Assembly (NCBI GenBank): GCA_020086605.1
Contig: JACBWW010000007.1
Coordinates: forward strand, 17,683,396-17,747,395
Length of the DNA: 64,000 nt
Source of the DNA: Lanius collurio
Taxonomy: Eukaryota > Chordata > Aves > Passeriformes > Laniidae
Direction of reading: 5' to 3'
Translations under genes and position numbers: made by a program
Notes under the pieces: generated by a model
Databases searched by the model: none
What the model saw: only the letters and a program-made list of their open reading frames with translations
What the model was told of the DNA's origin: nothing
In this document: positions 12,642 to 26,108 of the stretch, one piece after another
Layout of the letters: every line of letters starts with the position of its first letter
Position numbering within the stretch: position 1 is the first letter of the stretch

Positions 12642-15600
12642 ATTTAATACTTAGCAACGATTATATTCAAATTCACTCTTTGGAGTAAGGAGAACAAATA
12701 CTTGGAGGGTTGGCTTTTATAAAACTATTTTCATCTCACAATACAGTAACACAGAACATGTCTAAAAATATTTAGATCAAGATTTAGAGATGGCATATGA
12801 ATTTTACTAGTGTCAACACTGTGATGCTACTTGCTTTTAGTTAGCCATTATATGGAATGTGCATGGCTTCAGCTGCCTATGGTTCCATAGCATGAAATAC
12901 TCATTTCTGTGTTTCTTTTTATTTACTCAGTATAAGGTAATTCTTCTAATTCTCAGACACTGTGTTTGTTTCAATGCTGGAGAGGGTGCAATAAAAAGCC
13001 AGATTTCTTACAATGTAGATACCAGAACAAGGAAGAAATAGCACACTGGTTTTGTTCGTAGTGGTGTATAGAAATCTGCTTATCCTAATGTTTCCACTTT
13101 AATTTTACATACTTACTTGCAGTAAGTGAAATAGATATAAATCTTTTTGTGCTTTGTTTATACATCTGCACAGATATTAAACTGGACATAAGGAAATGGA
13201 TTTTCCTCAAATGTGATGTTAGCTGGAAACCTTATAATCTCTCACCTTAGTATCAACATCCTCATTGATGCCTGCACAAAGTCTAGGCATTTCTAAATAT
13301 TTTAAAGCTTAATACAGAATGAGATTCACCAAATATTCAATAGTTGGGAATACTCTCATGAAAAAAACCATGGTTTTGTCTTGATGTCTTATGAAGTACA
13401 AGCTTGGTGTACCTCAGGTATATCTTAGAGAGGAAGGGATACCAAAGACCACACCATGATCCCAGCAAGACCTCCAGGAAATACCTACGCTTCATATTCC
13501 TTTCTTACTTATTCACAATGGGATTTGCTAAGCAATTTAAACTGAAGACTGTCTGGTAAAATAGGTCAAGAGCCATCAAGCAAAGAGGTATATATACTGA
13601 AGAAGTGAGACTTAATAAATGGGGGGGGGGAAACATAATTTGCATGTCCCTGGAAAGAAACCTAAAGCTCATAAAACCTTTGCTATCTCTAAAGACACTA
13701 AACTCCATAATGCTCTCTTGTACTTACTCTATAAAATGAAAATAATTCTAGATGATAGGAGCTGTTAAAAATAAAAATTACAAAAGGGAAGGAGCATGGA
13801 GGAAGTCCATACAGGCCAAAGGACTGTGGAAAACAAGTAACATGCTATGGCTCTAGCTGAAGGAGGCCGAGCAACAGGATAAACCCACCTTGGCATTAAG
13901 CTCCAGGCACGGGGCATGAAGAGGGCCACTTTCCATGGCTGTGCCAGGCCGGCCCCTCAGGGCCCGCCGCAAGGCCCTGCCTGTGAGGGCCCGGGTGGAA
14001 GCCCCAGAACAAAGCCTGTGTTTGGCTGGAAATGCAGGGCAGGAGAGCCTGGTCACCGCCAGGCCCCATGCAGGGAGAGTCCCCAGAGGCCAGGCAGCAC
14101 CCGAGAGCAGGCTCTCCCCTTAAAACCAGAGGTGCACACAGATAAAGCTGATATGGTTTGCTCACAAACGGCTGCAGAGCCCCAGCTGCAAGGCCAAGAA
14201 ACGAGCAGACCAGCAATTCCAGCTCTAACCTCACAAGGGATCCTCCACACACTGTCTAACCATTCAGGTTCCACTGACAGAAGGGCTTTTAAAGTGTACA
14301 CATCTGGTTGAATGAATTTGATTCATATGATACTAAATTTCCTTATCTCAAACATTTTTCCAAACAACTTATTTTGAAAGTCTAGCAAAACCAACGAGTT
14401 CCACCTCTGCCATACCCACAGCTACCACCTTGTTTAGCAAGGCATGTGCTCCTAAAATCTGGCCTGACAGACAAAACAGATCATCACTGAAGTTCCCAGT
14501 CCCTGGGGCCACCACACTGGCCACTGCTGTACAGTGTCAGAATGCCGTGACTTGGCAGAGTCTGCTGAAACCCTGGCCTTGACCCCACTTACAGGGGGAT
14601 CTAATCCTTGTTTGGCTGCCCCAAGCACATGAGTAACTTAGTCACCATTGCCTCAAACATGTGACACTTGCCAGTGTACAAGAACATTCATTTGATAAAG
14701 TCTCTCTGGGGAAAAAAAAAGACATGGAAAAATTGCTCCTTCAGTACAAAATTGTTGGCACATGTTAAAATTGCCCCATGACAGTAGAGGCATCTTAATG
14801 GCTTTTCTATAGCTAGTGGCCACATGATGCTACCATCACTACCAATGGGGTTGAGCAACACAAATCAAGCCGCTTATTCCATACCTTGTAAGATTAAGAC
14901 TAGTATCAGCTAAGAAATCTTATCTTCCACATCTCTGTAAGATGCTGCGGAAGTAAACAATGAATTTCTATAAAAAAAAAAAGTAGCACTGAAGAGCTAA
15001 TGAATTTCAAACTTTATCAATAGGCATGGAGACAGGAAAGTCACGTACCTGAGAAGGTGCCATCTACTGAAGCACAAAAAAATTCCAGTGACATAACCGT
15101 ATCGTACTCAGGTTTTATAGTACTTGTTTTGTTTTCACTCAAGATTTCAACTAATATATACCAAAAGATACTGATTTGCACCAGGTATGCAGTCTTGTAG
15201 AACGATTGTCACAACCACTTCTTGCTGCTGAAAGACACAGCCAAATGTTTTCTCCCTTGCTGTTCTGATATTCTAAAGACAGGTATCTTTCCATATCTAA
15301 TTCCTGATATGACTTCATCTCTGGAACCATATTTGCTGTAAATTATATAATATGTTAAAACTGAGTTGTTACAGGCTTGCACGGGAGAATGAAAACACAA
15401 TCTAGTCCTTTACTGCCACCTTGTTAACCTCCTGATCTATTAGTTGTCATGCATGTTCGCTCTCACACATTACCTGTTCTAAGTTTTTTTTTAACACTAT
15501 GGATCAGTTCACACCACTCAATCAGTTAAAGTATCAGTACTGTAAAAGAGAACAGGAAACAATGCAGCCCTCTCACAGCACCTGGAAAAGACAATGCCAA

Positions 15601-18600
15601 TACCAGATGTTGCACTGATTTTAACCACTTTTTATTTCCTGTGGTAAAACTTGGGAAAAAAATCAGCAACTACTACATTTGGAAAGTCTTTTATTTTAAA
15701 GAGATCCACAGTTAAGTCAACTGGACAACTTGGTTTGCATTTTTAAAACAATACATTTAACCTGTACTCATAGCCTTTTAAAACTTCTTTACGCTGTTCT
15801 TCAACTACCATTGTTTTTTGTACTCAAATTTCCACAAGCTAATGAACTCCCTAGATTAAGGTTTGAAGGTGGTCTCAAACTGTGTGTTAAAGTACTATGC
15901 ATCTAACTGTGGATGGCATCTTTGACCATACTGCAAAAATCTTGTACCTCTCCCATTTTATACAGAGCCAACATATGGCCAGCTTTCCAGTTTGGTCTCT
16001 TCAACATTAGCTAAGTAGTTGAGTGTCTCTGAAATGATCATCACAGACCAGAAGATCTAAGAACACGCTTATTCTTTTGAAATCCCTCCAAAAAGGCTAT
16101 TCCTCTTTTATTGCTAGCTTGTCATTATTGGTTCATGCCATTTCCTTTAAAAATGAGTGGCTCTAATGCTATTGATTTAAGAAGCTCCACTCCAGGGAGC
16201 TCACATTAAATTCAGTCAAATGATGTAATGTATTGGCTTGTCCCATCATCTTAGTTCAAAAATTCTCTAGGTTATAGAACAAGGCCAGGATAAGAAAAGA
16301 AATCACCTTGGCAATTCCTAGGAATTAATAAATAAATGAAAAGGTCCATACTTTTCCTTCAAGTTACAGCAAGTAATAAATCAATACACATCAAATCTAT
16401 TACTTTAATTATTTTTTTGCCATTCTCCTGTATGTCTTTAAGAGAGCAGATCACAGCTCTGATTACAACAATTACTTCCAGTGATGCCAGTAAGATCCAT
16501 CTGAAGTTATGGGAGGCTGTTTTAAAGAGATTATTACTACTTTTCCAAGACCCAAATTTGACAAATCAATTAGCAGATGTCTATTTTGCAACATTTTAAA
16601 ACTTGCATCCTCTCCAGACACTTGCCCTGTTCCAGCTCTTTATAAATGTTCAGCTTTTTCTTTAAACATCCCTAGATGGACATTCAATACCAACATACCA
16701 GGATTATAGGTCACCACTGTGTCTTGCAGGCCAAATACAATAGCAAAGATGCCTTCACACACAAGCTGTTGCTTCTTTTTCCTTTCAGAAAAATGGAACA
16801 GAATAAAAAAGCACTATAAGGTATTTCAGTTTGCTCAGAATTACACCAACACTTGTAAAGAATTACCTTGTGTATTTTCTACGATCATTTAAACACCAAT
16901 TACGAGCTTTAGTAATTACTATGAGTGGCAAACACATGGTACCTTGTTTTAACCCTAGGAAGAAAACCCCAATTTCATCATCACTTAGATCTGCTGAACT
17001 GAACTTTCCTGTGTTTCTCACACTCCCACACAGAGCCAAGAACCATCACTGGCATTTAAAACAAAAATAACTTCTTCAGCTCAGCCTATTACAAGTGTTT
17101 CCTTCAGTATAAAATCAAACCGACAAGTAAGGAAAAAGGAACAGTCAAAACAGGAAAAGAACAACACATGCTGAGCAAGTAAACCTCAGAGCAGGATCTA
17201 AAGATTCCCAAGCTCGGGCTCTAGAGAATTCAAGTGGATCAATTTCCAAGGTCAGAAGACCTTCAATATCCAACATTCAAGCATAAACAGAACTCCATCA
17301 GAAAAAGGCAAAGGGGAAAAGGTTGTTCAGCCACAGATTTCTACAAAAACAGTGCCAACCTTGTATATTCAGAAGGGTGATGGATTTTGTCAAACTATGG
17401 TACTATGCTGCCAGGTAAATCCTGTCTGCTCAGTGTGTTTATTTCTATGTAAAGCTTTGAAGGTTCTGAACATATTAGGCATAACAAGCATTTTTGAAGC
17501 TGACAAAATGTGGGTAATCATCTTCAGGACGCATTGAAAATGAAGACCTACCATATACAGGTGGAAGGGCATGTTAGGCCATGCTTCCATAAGCCCTTGC
17601 ATTTGGCTTGTTACCATAAACCAAGAGCAACAGCAGAGAAAAGCCCAAAGCACAAAAAGCCTCAAGCACAGAAGAAACGTTTGTCTTCCACTTATCAGCA
17701 TCACTTCTACTAGGAATCTATACACCACTAGACAAAACTCAATCTGATACTGTTCTTCACTGAAAATTACTGTAAAGCCAGTCAATGACACAGTATTCAT
17801 TCTCATTCCTCACTGGACTAGAAGTCATCAGAATGACTTGCCCACATAACATCATTTCCACAAATCCAATCTGCATAGACAACTTTCCACTGCACATCAC
17901 CAAAGGCATAAAAGCCATGTAACTGACATGTTTTTCATATCACATTTAAGTTAATGAGCTAAAGAGATAAAGATCAAGTAATTTTAGGATAAACAGTGAC
18001 TTGACTACCACTTTATCATCACCAAAACCTTCATTTTATGTAGAACACATACCAAGCAGCAAAAAAACTTTATTCTTGAAGTCAAGTATTTAAGGCCTTC
18101 AGAAATCTTGCACATTTCAATTTGTCTACATAGAATAAACAATTACCACATCAACTTCCCCCTGTCATTACTTCTCTGTACATAACATGTGGTTACTCCT
18201 AACTATAACAATCTTCATTTAAATATGGCATGAACAACAAAAAAAAGATAAAAAAATCCTGTAGGACTCTGTGTGCCTAACCCTACACATACTGATGTAA
18301 AGCAATCTGCATCTCACTTCTCTTGCTATATACATGAATAAATTCCTCCCTCTCTCAACATTTAAACTATTAACTCTAAAGCAGTAAAGAAGATACAGCC
18401 CATAACCAAAAATTTTTACACTGTAGTAACTGCCTTTCATGTATTTGTGATGATACTATAGAAAAAGCAATGTTCTTTCTCTGACAAGCTTTGCTACCAT
18501 CCCATGCCATACCATCCTCCACTCAGGACACTGTAGTGTTCTTTACTAGTTTGAAAGGCACAAGACTGTCCTCTCTATTTCAAGATACTTGCAGTGCTAT

Positions 18601-20006
18601 TTTATTGTGTATAGAGTATTTCCTAAATATTGCTCCATTTAGAAAACTAAAAATGTTTCTACCCCTTCACTCTATGTTAACACAAAAGAAAAATGCTTTA
18701 TTATGGGACTCTGCTAGCTTTTTTCTTCTTGGGAAAAAAAAAGTACTTGGAATTGCAAACTTCAGTTACTGTGTTCTGCTAATAATACGAGATTAGAGGT
18801 TAACAATGTACCAACTGTTACAGAAAATAAGACTTACTTGCTGGAATAAACAAGTTATCAACTAATATCTGCTAATATTAAAGCCTTAAACATCCGCAAA
18901 AAGAGAAAAATAAGCTATTTATCTGCAAATTTCAAATACTGCAGGTTTTACTCTAGGCATCACAAAGGAAAACTTGAGTCAGATTATCATATTAAAGTTA
19001 GTGCCACACACTGTCAAGCTAAAAAAAACCAGGGGTCGAGTTTCTTATACAGCTTCATTCTTAACTGTATTCAAAATAACATGATCTAAAGAACTGTGGT
19101 AGGAATGATTCACGATTATTCTAGAAGAAAATGCTTTTATAATTAAAATGGTTCCTCTTCCATGAAGGAAAAGTAAGTCATAGCATAAGCTGTTAAGTCA
19201 CCCAGACATAATACAACAAGCAGCATCCTCTTATGCAATTTGTCTCTTGCTCCATCTTTAATATAGTTTAAATTGCCACAACTCAGATACATGGAAAGGG
19301 AAGTAAAGCAAACACCACAACCTAACAAAATAGAGTTTCTTTTTTAAGACATATGAAAAGACCTTTAAACTCTTACTGTATTTCTATCTCTAAGTTTTGT
19401 TTTCTCAGAGCTGCCATACATGAGAACTCTTTTTCCCTAAAATGTATCAACATATTAATAAGATCCTTCTCTGGTGTTCCACTGTTTATATTAGCCATTT
19501 CAGCTATGAAATGTTGCTTTCTCTTGTCTCCCTCCTGGGAAAGCACTTTTCTGCATTCATACTGACAAAAGACTTCCATCAAAAATCAAGTCTCACACTG
19601 TGCTCTCGAATGTAAGCTGGCTCACCCGGTTCTTTGCTGACATGCTATTCTAACAAAAAAACCCAAAAAATCTGATCATAAACACACCTTACCTTGAGAA
19701 CCTTCCCCACTTGATATCAGCGTGAGTCAACACAAAAGCAGCTTTTAGGCTATTCTTTACTAAAGAGTAACAGAACCACAAGCTAGGTCCAAGATTGACC
19801 CAGCAGTAGGACCACACACTGCACTGCAGCTTGATACATTATTTCTGTGTCAACCCCCCAAAAATGATTAAGTGCTACATGGGCTGGTGTATAGGGGAAT
19901 GTGTGTGTGGAGGGAGGGTGGTGCTTATATTCCACAAACAGAGATTCTCAAGTCTTATCTTTTCCTTTGAACCAGAACAAAAGAAATACATACATACAAT
20001 ATTATG
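12642..20006. other. Intronic sequence, little recognisable
   Basis: Apart from the GC-rich patch at 13855-14315 and the G10 at 13621, I see no repeat family, RNA gene or exon. A 138-codon minus frame at 17390-17806 is hydrophobic in places but unrecognised and near the length expected by chance. Confidence 0.6.
13855..14315. other. GC-rich patch in intron 1, unidentified
   Basis: About 460 bases of clearly higher GC than the flanks, richest at 13900-14110 (GCCGG, GGGCCCGCCGC and similar). It contains overlapping open frames on both strands: 131 codons on plus from 13916, and 118 codons on minus ending at 13896. None looks like a known protein, and GC-rich DNA lengthens chance ORFs. I see no terminal repeats, target duplications or poly-A tail. 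It could be an old LTR or transposon, an alternative promoter, or unique GC-rich DNA. Confidence 0.5.
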
Positions 20007-20074
20007 CAGTGCTGGGTTAACGTTGGACTTGACATCTTAGATGTCATTTTCAACCTAAAACATTTTATGATTCC
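20007..20074 (+). mobile_element. CR1 LINE, 3' terminal fragment
   Basis: Forward CR1 tail: CAGTGCTGGGTTAACGTTGG, then ACTTGACATCTTAGATGTC, TTTTCAACCTAAAACATTTT and ATGATTCC. The order and spacing of blocks match the family 3' end. It is moderately diverged and lacks the body of the element. Confidence 0.75.
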
Positions 20075-20329
20075 ATTGCCCTGCACTGTACTACAGGGAA
20101 CCAAATAAAATTCAGAGTAGAACAACAAATCTTTTTTGTGGAGAAATGCCAGATAATGAAAGAGTGGAAGCTGTGATGTGTCTTAATGACACTCAGCATG
20201 GCAAGTGTGCAGACTGGCGAGTAAAACAAAGTACATCTACAGCTGGGGACTAAACAGGACTAAGGCCTGGGTGAAGTGAGAATCACCCACACCACTGTAC
20301 AGAAATAACCACAAGAGTGTTTGCAGAAC

Positions 20330-21020
20330 AGTGGTAAATGTTGATGACAACACAGAGCTGAACACCAGAAGAGGACGGGGGTATTGTACTAGAACACCTT
20401 GAAAGCTGTAGTAAAAAAAAAACAGTAAAATTCAATCATACTGAGTATAAGCTGAAGCACTTCTAAGGACTAAAAGCAAAAGCTGTGGCTGTAAACTGGC
20501 AGTTCATCTGCTAGGAGAGGGCCAGAGGATGGGGTGCTGCCTGCAGAGAAAGTACTGTACTGATAACATTTTACAGGGCAGGGGTGGCACCTAAAAAAAA
20601 AAAAGTACTCTTCTGGCCTTCTTTATTTAAAAAAGATCAACCTAAATCAAACCAGGTACACAGCAGGTCTATATCAATAATCAGAAAGCATTTGTGATGA
20701 GAAGAAACTAACCCTCCTTTGTCTAGGAAGACCTAGGAATCCATGAAATTTAAGTATGAAAAATGTGTGGTTGTCCTCTAAAACACAAATTAATAAAAAG
20801 GAATCAATCAATACTAAACAAATGTTTGGTTTATGAACAGATATGCACAAATTGTCTGTAAAGTCTGAATGAAAATGAAGGTTCCAAACAAAGTAGTGAA
20901 ATTTTAATTTTTTGTAGAGGGTTTTATGTTGGAAGAGAGGTTAAGAAAAACTCTTTCCAACAGGGAAGAAAAGTTCTAACAACTGATGACACAAATGCTG
21001 GCTGGCTGCCTGGAATATGG
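20330..21020 (+). mobile_element. Decayed CR1 LINE body (reverse-transcriptase C-terminal part)
   Basis: Plus-strand translation contains VNVDDNTELNT near 20336, resembling the FADDTKLGG motif of CR1 reverse transcriptase, and about 90 nt later KFNHTEYKLKHF (near 20430), resembling the family KFNKGKCKVLHL. Near 20930-21015, GGAAGAGAGGTTAAGAAAAA and the following bases, then GGCTGCCTGG, resemble the family segment around the NFF...HWNRLP motif. The spacing is as expected for CR1. Stops and indels are frequent, so it is non-coding. The 20600-20900 interior is only inferred. Confidence 0.5.
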
Positions 21021-22700
21021 AACTTTATATGAAAGAATAAAAGCCAAAGGCATCAGGGGAGGAGGGGGGGAAGGTACTGCTCATCATTTGTTCACAAAAA
21101 CATGCTCTCTTGCTGGGAATGTTTTTAAGTCACCACCAACCTGCATATTTCTTCCACTGTTAAATGTGTTAACATTTCAATGAAAAATATTAAGTCCTAA
21201 AATATTTTTCATTACAGAAACGTACTCACTTGAAATAATATGAGACTTTATTTTATTAAATACATCTATAGAGAGTATTTCAGAACAGGGCTTAGAAAAA
21301 CATCACCTGCCATCTGTTTTACTAGAAAGCTTCTACCAACCATAACATCTCAAATTGCTTATCTAGTCTATATTTAAAATGTTCTGCCATCCCAGAAGAT
21401 TTTCTGCTGACAAACACAACACGACAGATGACTACACCTATACATCTGTATTTATTGAATATATGTATTGTGCAGTCAACAGAACTGGCAATACGTCAGA
21501 ATTGAAAACTAATGCACTTGTCAAACAAATGGAAGAAGCTCAGACTTTGCTTATTTCAATTACCTAAGCCTAGCAGTCTGTAGCCTCAAAGCTGAAGATC
21601 AGTACACCTACATTATTAAAATCTCAACACTAAGAAACAGGACAGCCTTTTCTAATTGTTGTGGAACAGCTTTGGAAACAAGAAAAAGAGCAAAATGCAT
21701 TAAGAGAATAGTACAATCCTAAAATGTTCAAGCTTTTAAGCTGTACTACAATAACTATAGTCATTAAAATATCACTGCCTACAATTGAAGATACTCCACT
21801 GGGATAAGAGCCACCACAGCTAAATTTAACTTTTACAGAAGTTATTTTTAAGTTCCTGGGTAAGTGGCAGTATTCAACTGAACAACAAAGCCCAGAGTTA
21901 AAAAACAAGTCCAGGTGGCATGGCTTTTCTTTGCTTAAACAAAAACTCATCCATAAAGTACCAGTGGACTCCTGCCTAAGAAAACAGTGCCTGAAACTGG
22001 GAGTATCCCCACAGTATTATATGGGGATGATGTATGATGTCATGATAAACATTTTCCTGTAATTACAATTATGCTGTAATTAGTTTTGCAATAAGACTTC
22101 TACAAAACATATTTAGGGCTAGAAAGGTGATGAACTAGAAGCAACATGCAAAGAGTCATCGCTGTCTGTAAGACAACCTGTTCCTTTCCTCCTAATTCCC
22201 TGTTAAGAGCATTCATAGCCTGCAACACAGGTAGAAGCAACTTCTGTTCTCACTTCAGTATGATCAAGTCAACATTGTGTCATAGTGTCAGCACAAAATG
22301 ATCTTGCTTCTGACTACACAGCTGCCACCTGAAGATACAGATAAGGAAGAAGAAGCTGAGAGCAATTCCATAGAAGTATCTTCTGCCTCAGAAGGTGATG
22401 GTGCTTCTTGGAGGCACTTTGTGTGTGCTGTACTCACCGAATTTTTTAAGTATAACTGGTTATTCTGGTAAAGGTAACCACAGCAAAAAATGGCACTGCT
22501 GTCTAAACTTTCTAAGCTATGGCTAACGGAAAGCTATCTACTTCAGCCTTGGAAAAACCCATAAATAGTACTTTGGGGGTGTTGTCATATCAATATTAAC
22601 ACATTCAACTTCCCACAAAAGTCTCCACTATAATAATGGCTGAATAGTGAGCAAGGGATATAACCAGTGTGCTAGAAGTATTTATAGAGGGCTTGGAATA

Positions 22701-22842
22701 ACAGAATCATAGAATCCTTAAGGCTGGAAAGTACCTCCAAGATCAGAGTCCAACACCCTTGATCACCAACTTGTCAACCAGATCACGGCACAAAGTGCCA
22801 CATCGAGTCATTTCATGGCTTCTAACAGTATTTGACTCACAG
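22701..22842 (-). mobile_element. CR1 LINE, 3' end fragment
   Basis: Plus-strand text begins ACAGAATCATAGAATCC, then AAGGCTGGAAAGTACCTCCA, AGTCCAACACCC and CAAAGTGCCACATC, all standard blocks of the reversed CR1 3' end. It fades out near 22842. It is more diverged than the copy at 12371. Confidence 0.85.
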
Positions 22843-23663
22843 ACCAAACACCCGCTATCTAGTGGCTGCAGGCAACAAGAACTGAAGTTTTAGTGATCCC
22901 TAAACTTTAGTACCATACCAATAGCTAACAGTATCACAGCCAGGCATCCTTGATGGCTCCTTGGGTATGAGCCCCATACTGCCAAAACAAAACTGTGTTC
23001 AACACTGAAAGGCAGACAACTCTTGGGTCATAGGAAATGAGGGGACAAAAGGGACAGGAGATTAAGAAATGTGAATTTACACCAAATGATTACCTAACAG
23101 GAGGTTGACTGCACACCATCTCTGTAAAGCAGCTGTTTCAGAATTTATCTTGAAGTGTAAACAAGGCTTTAAACTATATCTTAACTGCAAACACAAACAT
23201 ATTATGAAAGGCACCCAGACTCCTGGCACAGTACTAACACATATGACAAACGCAGCTGGGAAGACAGCAAAAACACAAAGAATTCACTGTGAGGACCTGA
23301 CAATAAATATCAAAATTATCTTAATACATTTCTTCAGAAGCTTATTTAGTACTCAACTGAGACAAAGTTCACAAAATTCTGCCTAATTTTATTAGCACTG
23401 TAAAGCATCCTTCAGACATTACTGTTCACCAGAGATAGACATCAGGGGAAAGAATTTCACTCTTCTGAAAAAAGAAGAAATAGATGTGACATTCAAATCC
23501 AGCTTCAACAAAACACATTCTGAGCAAAGAAAATAGGTTAGCATGGGCATAGGAACAAAAATACATCATGTGTAGAATGAGACAAAAGAATTAATGTTGA
23601 GGAAGAGAATAATCTCAAGAGGTGAAGTTTGCCCTGAGCATAAGAAGATCAGTATATTCTCAT

Positions 23664-23693
23664 TTTCCATGCAACTCCTGAGTTGCATGGAAA
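23664..23693. repeat. Perfect 14-bp inverted repeat (2-nt spacer)
   Basis: TTTCCATGCAACTC, spacer CT, then GAGTTGCATGGAAA, the exact reverse complement. It is too short for a microRNA precursor. It does not belong to any repeat recognised here. Confidence 0.9.
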
Positions 23694-26096
23694 CAGTAAT
23701 ATCAGTGATTCCAGGCAACAGTGATATCTGCAGGACAGAACCATATAACTGAATACAAGAAGCAAGAGAGGCTGGAATGAAGAGGAAAAAAATTACTAAA
23801 GGAAAAGAGAACTCATGAAAATTAAAACAGCAGGTACACAGAAGTCCTCTGAAACTGTTTCTTCTAAAGACACACTTAGATGTCACTAAAATGAAGTTCC
23901 TGGTAAATATGATTTCACATTAAAAAGGGAGCTACACAACACAAAGAGAGAACTGATTCTATTCCTGATGGAAATCCATTTAAGAAAGATGTGCTTCTAT
24001 TAGCAATTGGCTACACTCAATATGCAGATATTTACTTCATACTCCATAAGCATCTCTAAGACTGTCATCTTCCACAGGCATTTTCTGTTTTGTAGAAATA
24101 AAAATGTAACATTACTTCTGCCACAACTGAAAAGCTTTTCCTTTCATAAGCCCTGATACAAATACTGCAATCCACTTGCACAGATGTTTCTGTACCTTAA
24201 TTTTAAAAACAGGCCCTAGAAGTTCCCAAAATAATCTGAAATCCTGATCTTTCCACATAGAGAATAGTGATTTCAGCTTTGAGAGGACATTCTCTAACTG
24301 GGAAATACTAATTCTTTTAAGAACCACACAATTCTTCAGACAATTTCTGCCCCACTGACATGAGCATAGTATCATGCAAATCTCTTTCGTCCAATAATAG
24401 AGCCACCTAAACTTGACAGAATAACCAAGACTTATTCTTAGTTATGAAAAGAAAAAAAACAGAAGACTGAACCTCGTCTTTTAAGGAAGATATTTTGAGT
24501 TTAAATCTCACCTGTTCAATGTATACAATGTCTTAAGGGAAAAAAATCCCCCAAGCATTAAGAAAGCAAAAACTGGCAAAAGCCTGCTTTTCAGAAAGTG
24601 TATCAATCTTCCCCTCTTCATATCATTCCTTCTGTTCAGATAACTGAGTAGTATACATTATTTTAGCCAGTGACCCACATTACACAGCATTAGCTGATTT
24701 AACAACATTTAAGTAGGAAAAGGGCTTAAGTAGTTTACTAGATAAATGGTAAACAACAAAAAAAGACAGACAAAATGAACAGAAGCAATTTAGTGGTCAT
24801 TTTTCAGTATACTGTCAGACTTAGCAAAGAAAACAAACTGAATTCTATGTATTTAAACAGATTTGGGCATGTCTAACAGATGAGGAATTATCAGGGTTTG
24901 ATTAAATGAAACATTTTGCCTAGAGACAACACTGGCATGTGCATACAAATTGCAAATGAAGTCAAACATTTTTACCTTTAGAGAAATTATTTTCAACAGC
25001 CATAGTCCCTAAAGGAGAACCTGTTCCTTCCCTCTGCAGACCTAATCCTGTCATAACTTATTTCCACACAAATTCTTGCACAAACTAACAAAATCTTCCT
25101 ATAAGAATATTTTTTGAAGTTGTAACTACAGAATAACAATGATCATTTGAATTTACACCCAGAAGCATTCATAAATCTCTTCTGCAATAAACATAATCAG
25201 AACTAAGATTGGGAAACTTTTTTTTTTTAATCCAAAAATCTGGATCTGGTATGGATTATACTATTTTAAACTGGAGTTTAAAAATTCCTCTCTACAAGAA
25301 AGCCTTAAAGAAATTCTGTATGTTCAAAGGTGAAGAGAAGTGCTGTGGCAGTACTGTTCTTCAAACTGCTCAAAGTCCAACCACAACTACTAACAGGAAA
25401 CATTTGTTAGGCTTTTGTAAAAGCTTTATATAGATAAAAACAGAATAATCTTCACAAGAGTTCACAAAAATTTTAATTTGAGATAGCTGTATTTAGCTCG
25501 CTTAATACTCAGGTGACTTCCACTATTAAGATATAGAGTCCAGTGCATCAGTCATTAAGAGACGAGGGTAGTCAATTCTCATCTCCACACACAAAATTTG
25601 ACTTTTGTCTCAGTTCAACAAAAAATTAAGTGGAAAAAAAAGTTTACAGCATTGAACAGACACCCAATTCAACAATGTTAGGTCAGGAAATTATACTAAC
25701 ATTTTTAAAACATGCAAAATCAAAAATCCAGGTTTTATTGCAGAATGATTTATACTATATGGAAAAAAGCTAGTATTTCACAGAATTGCAGATGATTCTC
25801 AGTTCTAATAGATTCAAGCATACCAGAAGACTCGATTTTTTTTCCCAGGTTTTAATCTGAGGAGAAAACCCAGTCCTTCAAAAGCAATTCTCTTGTGATA
25901 CAAGAGAAATAAATAAATAGAATTCTCGACTTGTATCAATTCCCCTTTGTAATTTTTTAGTATGTATCTCAGCATAAATTTTAACAACAATCAAAAAAAA
26001 AAACCCCAACAACAACATCACATCACATGTGCAAAACCAGCACAATGTATAGCCAGACTGTCTCTGACGGGGTAAAACTTAAGTTTGGAGCTTCTT

Positions 26097-26108
26097 CCCC
26101 CCCCCCCC
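26097..26108. repeat. C12 homopolymer
   Basis: Twelve consecutive C, a likely place for length error. A comparable G10 lies at 13621-13630. Confidence 0.85.

Noticed and set aside
17390..17806. 138-codon minus-strand frame
   Set aside because: No recognised domain. By rough estimate about one frame of this length is expected by chance in a window this size and composition.
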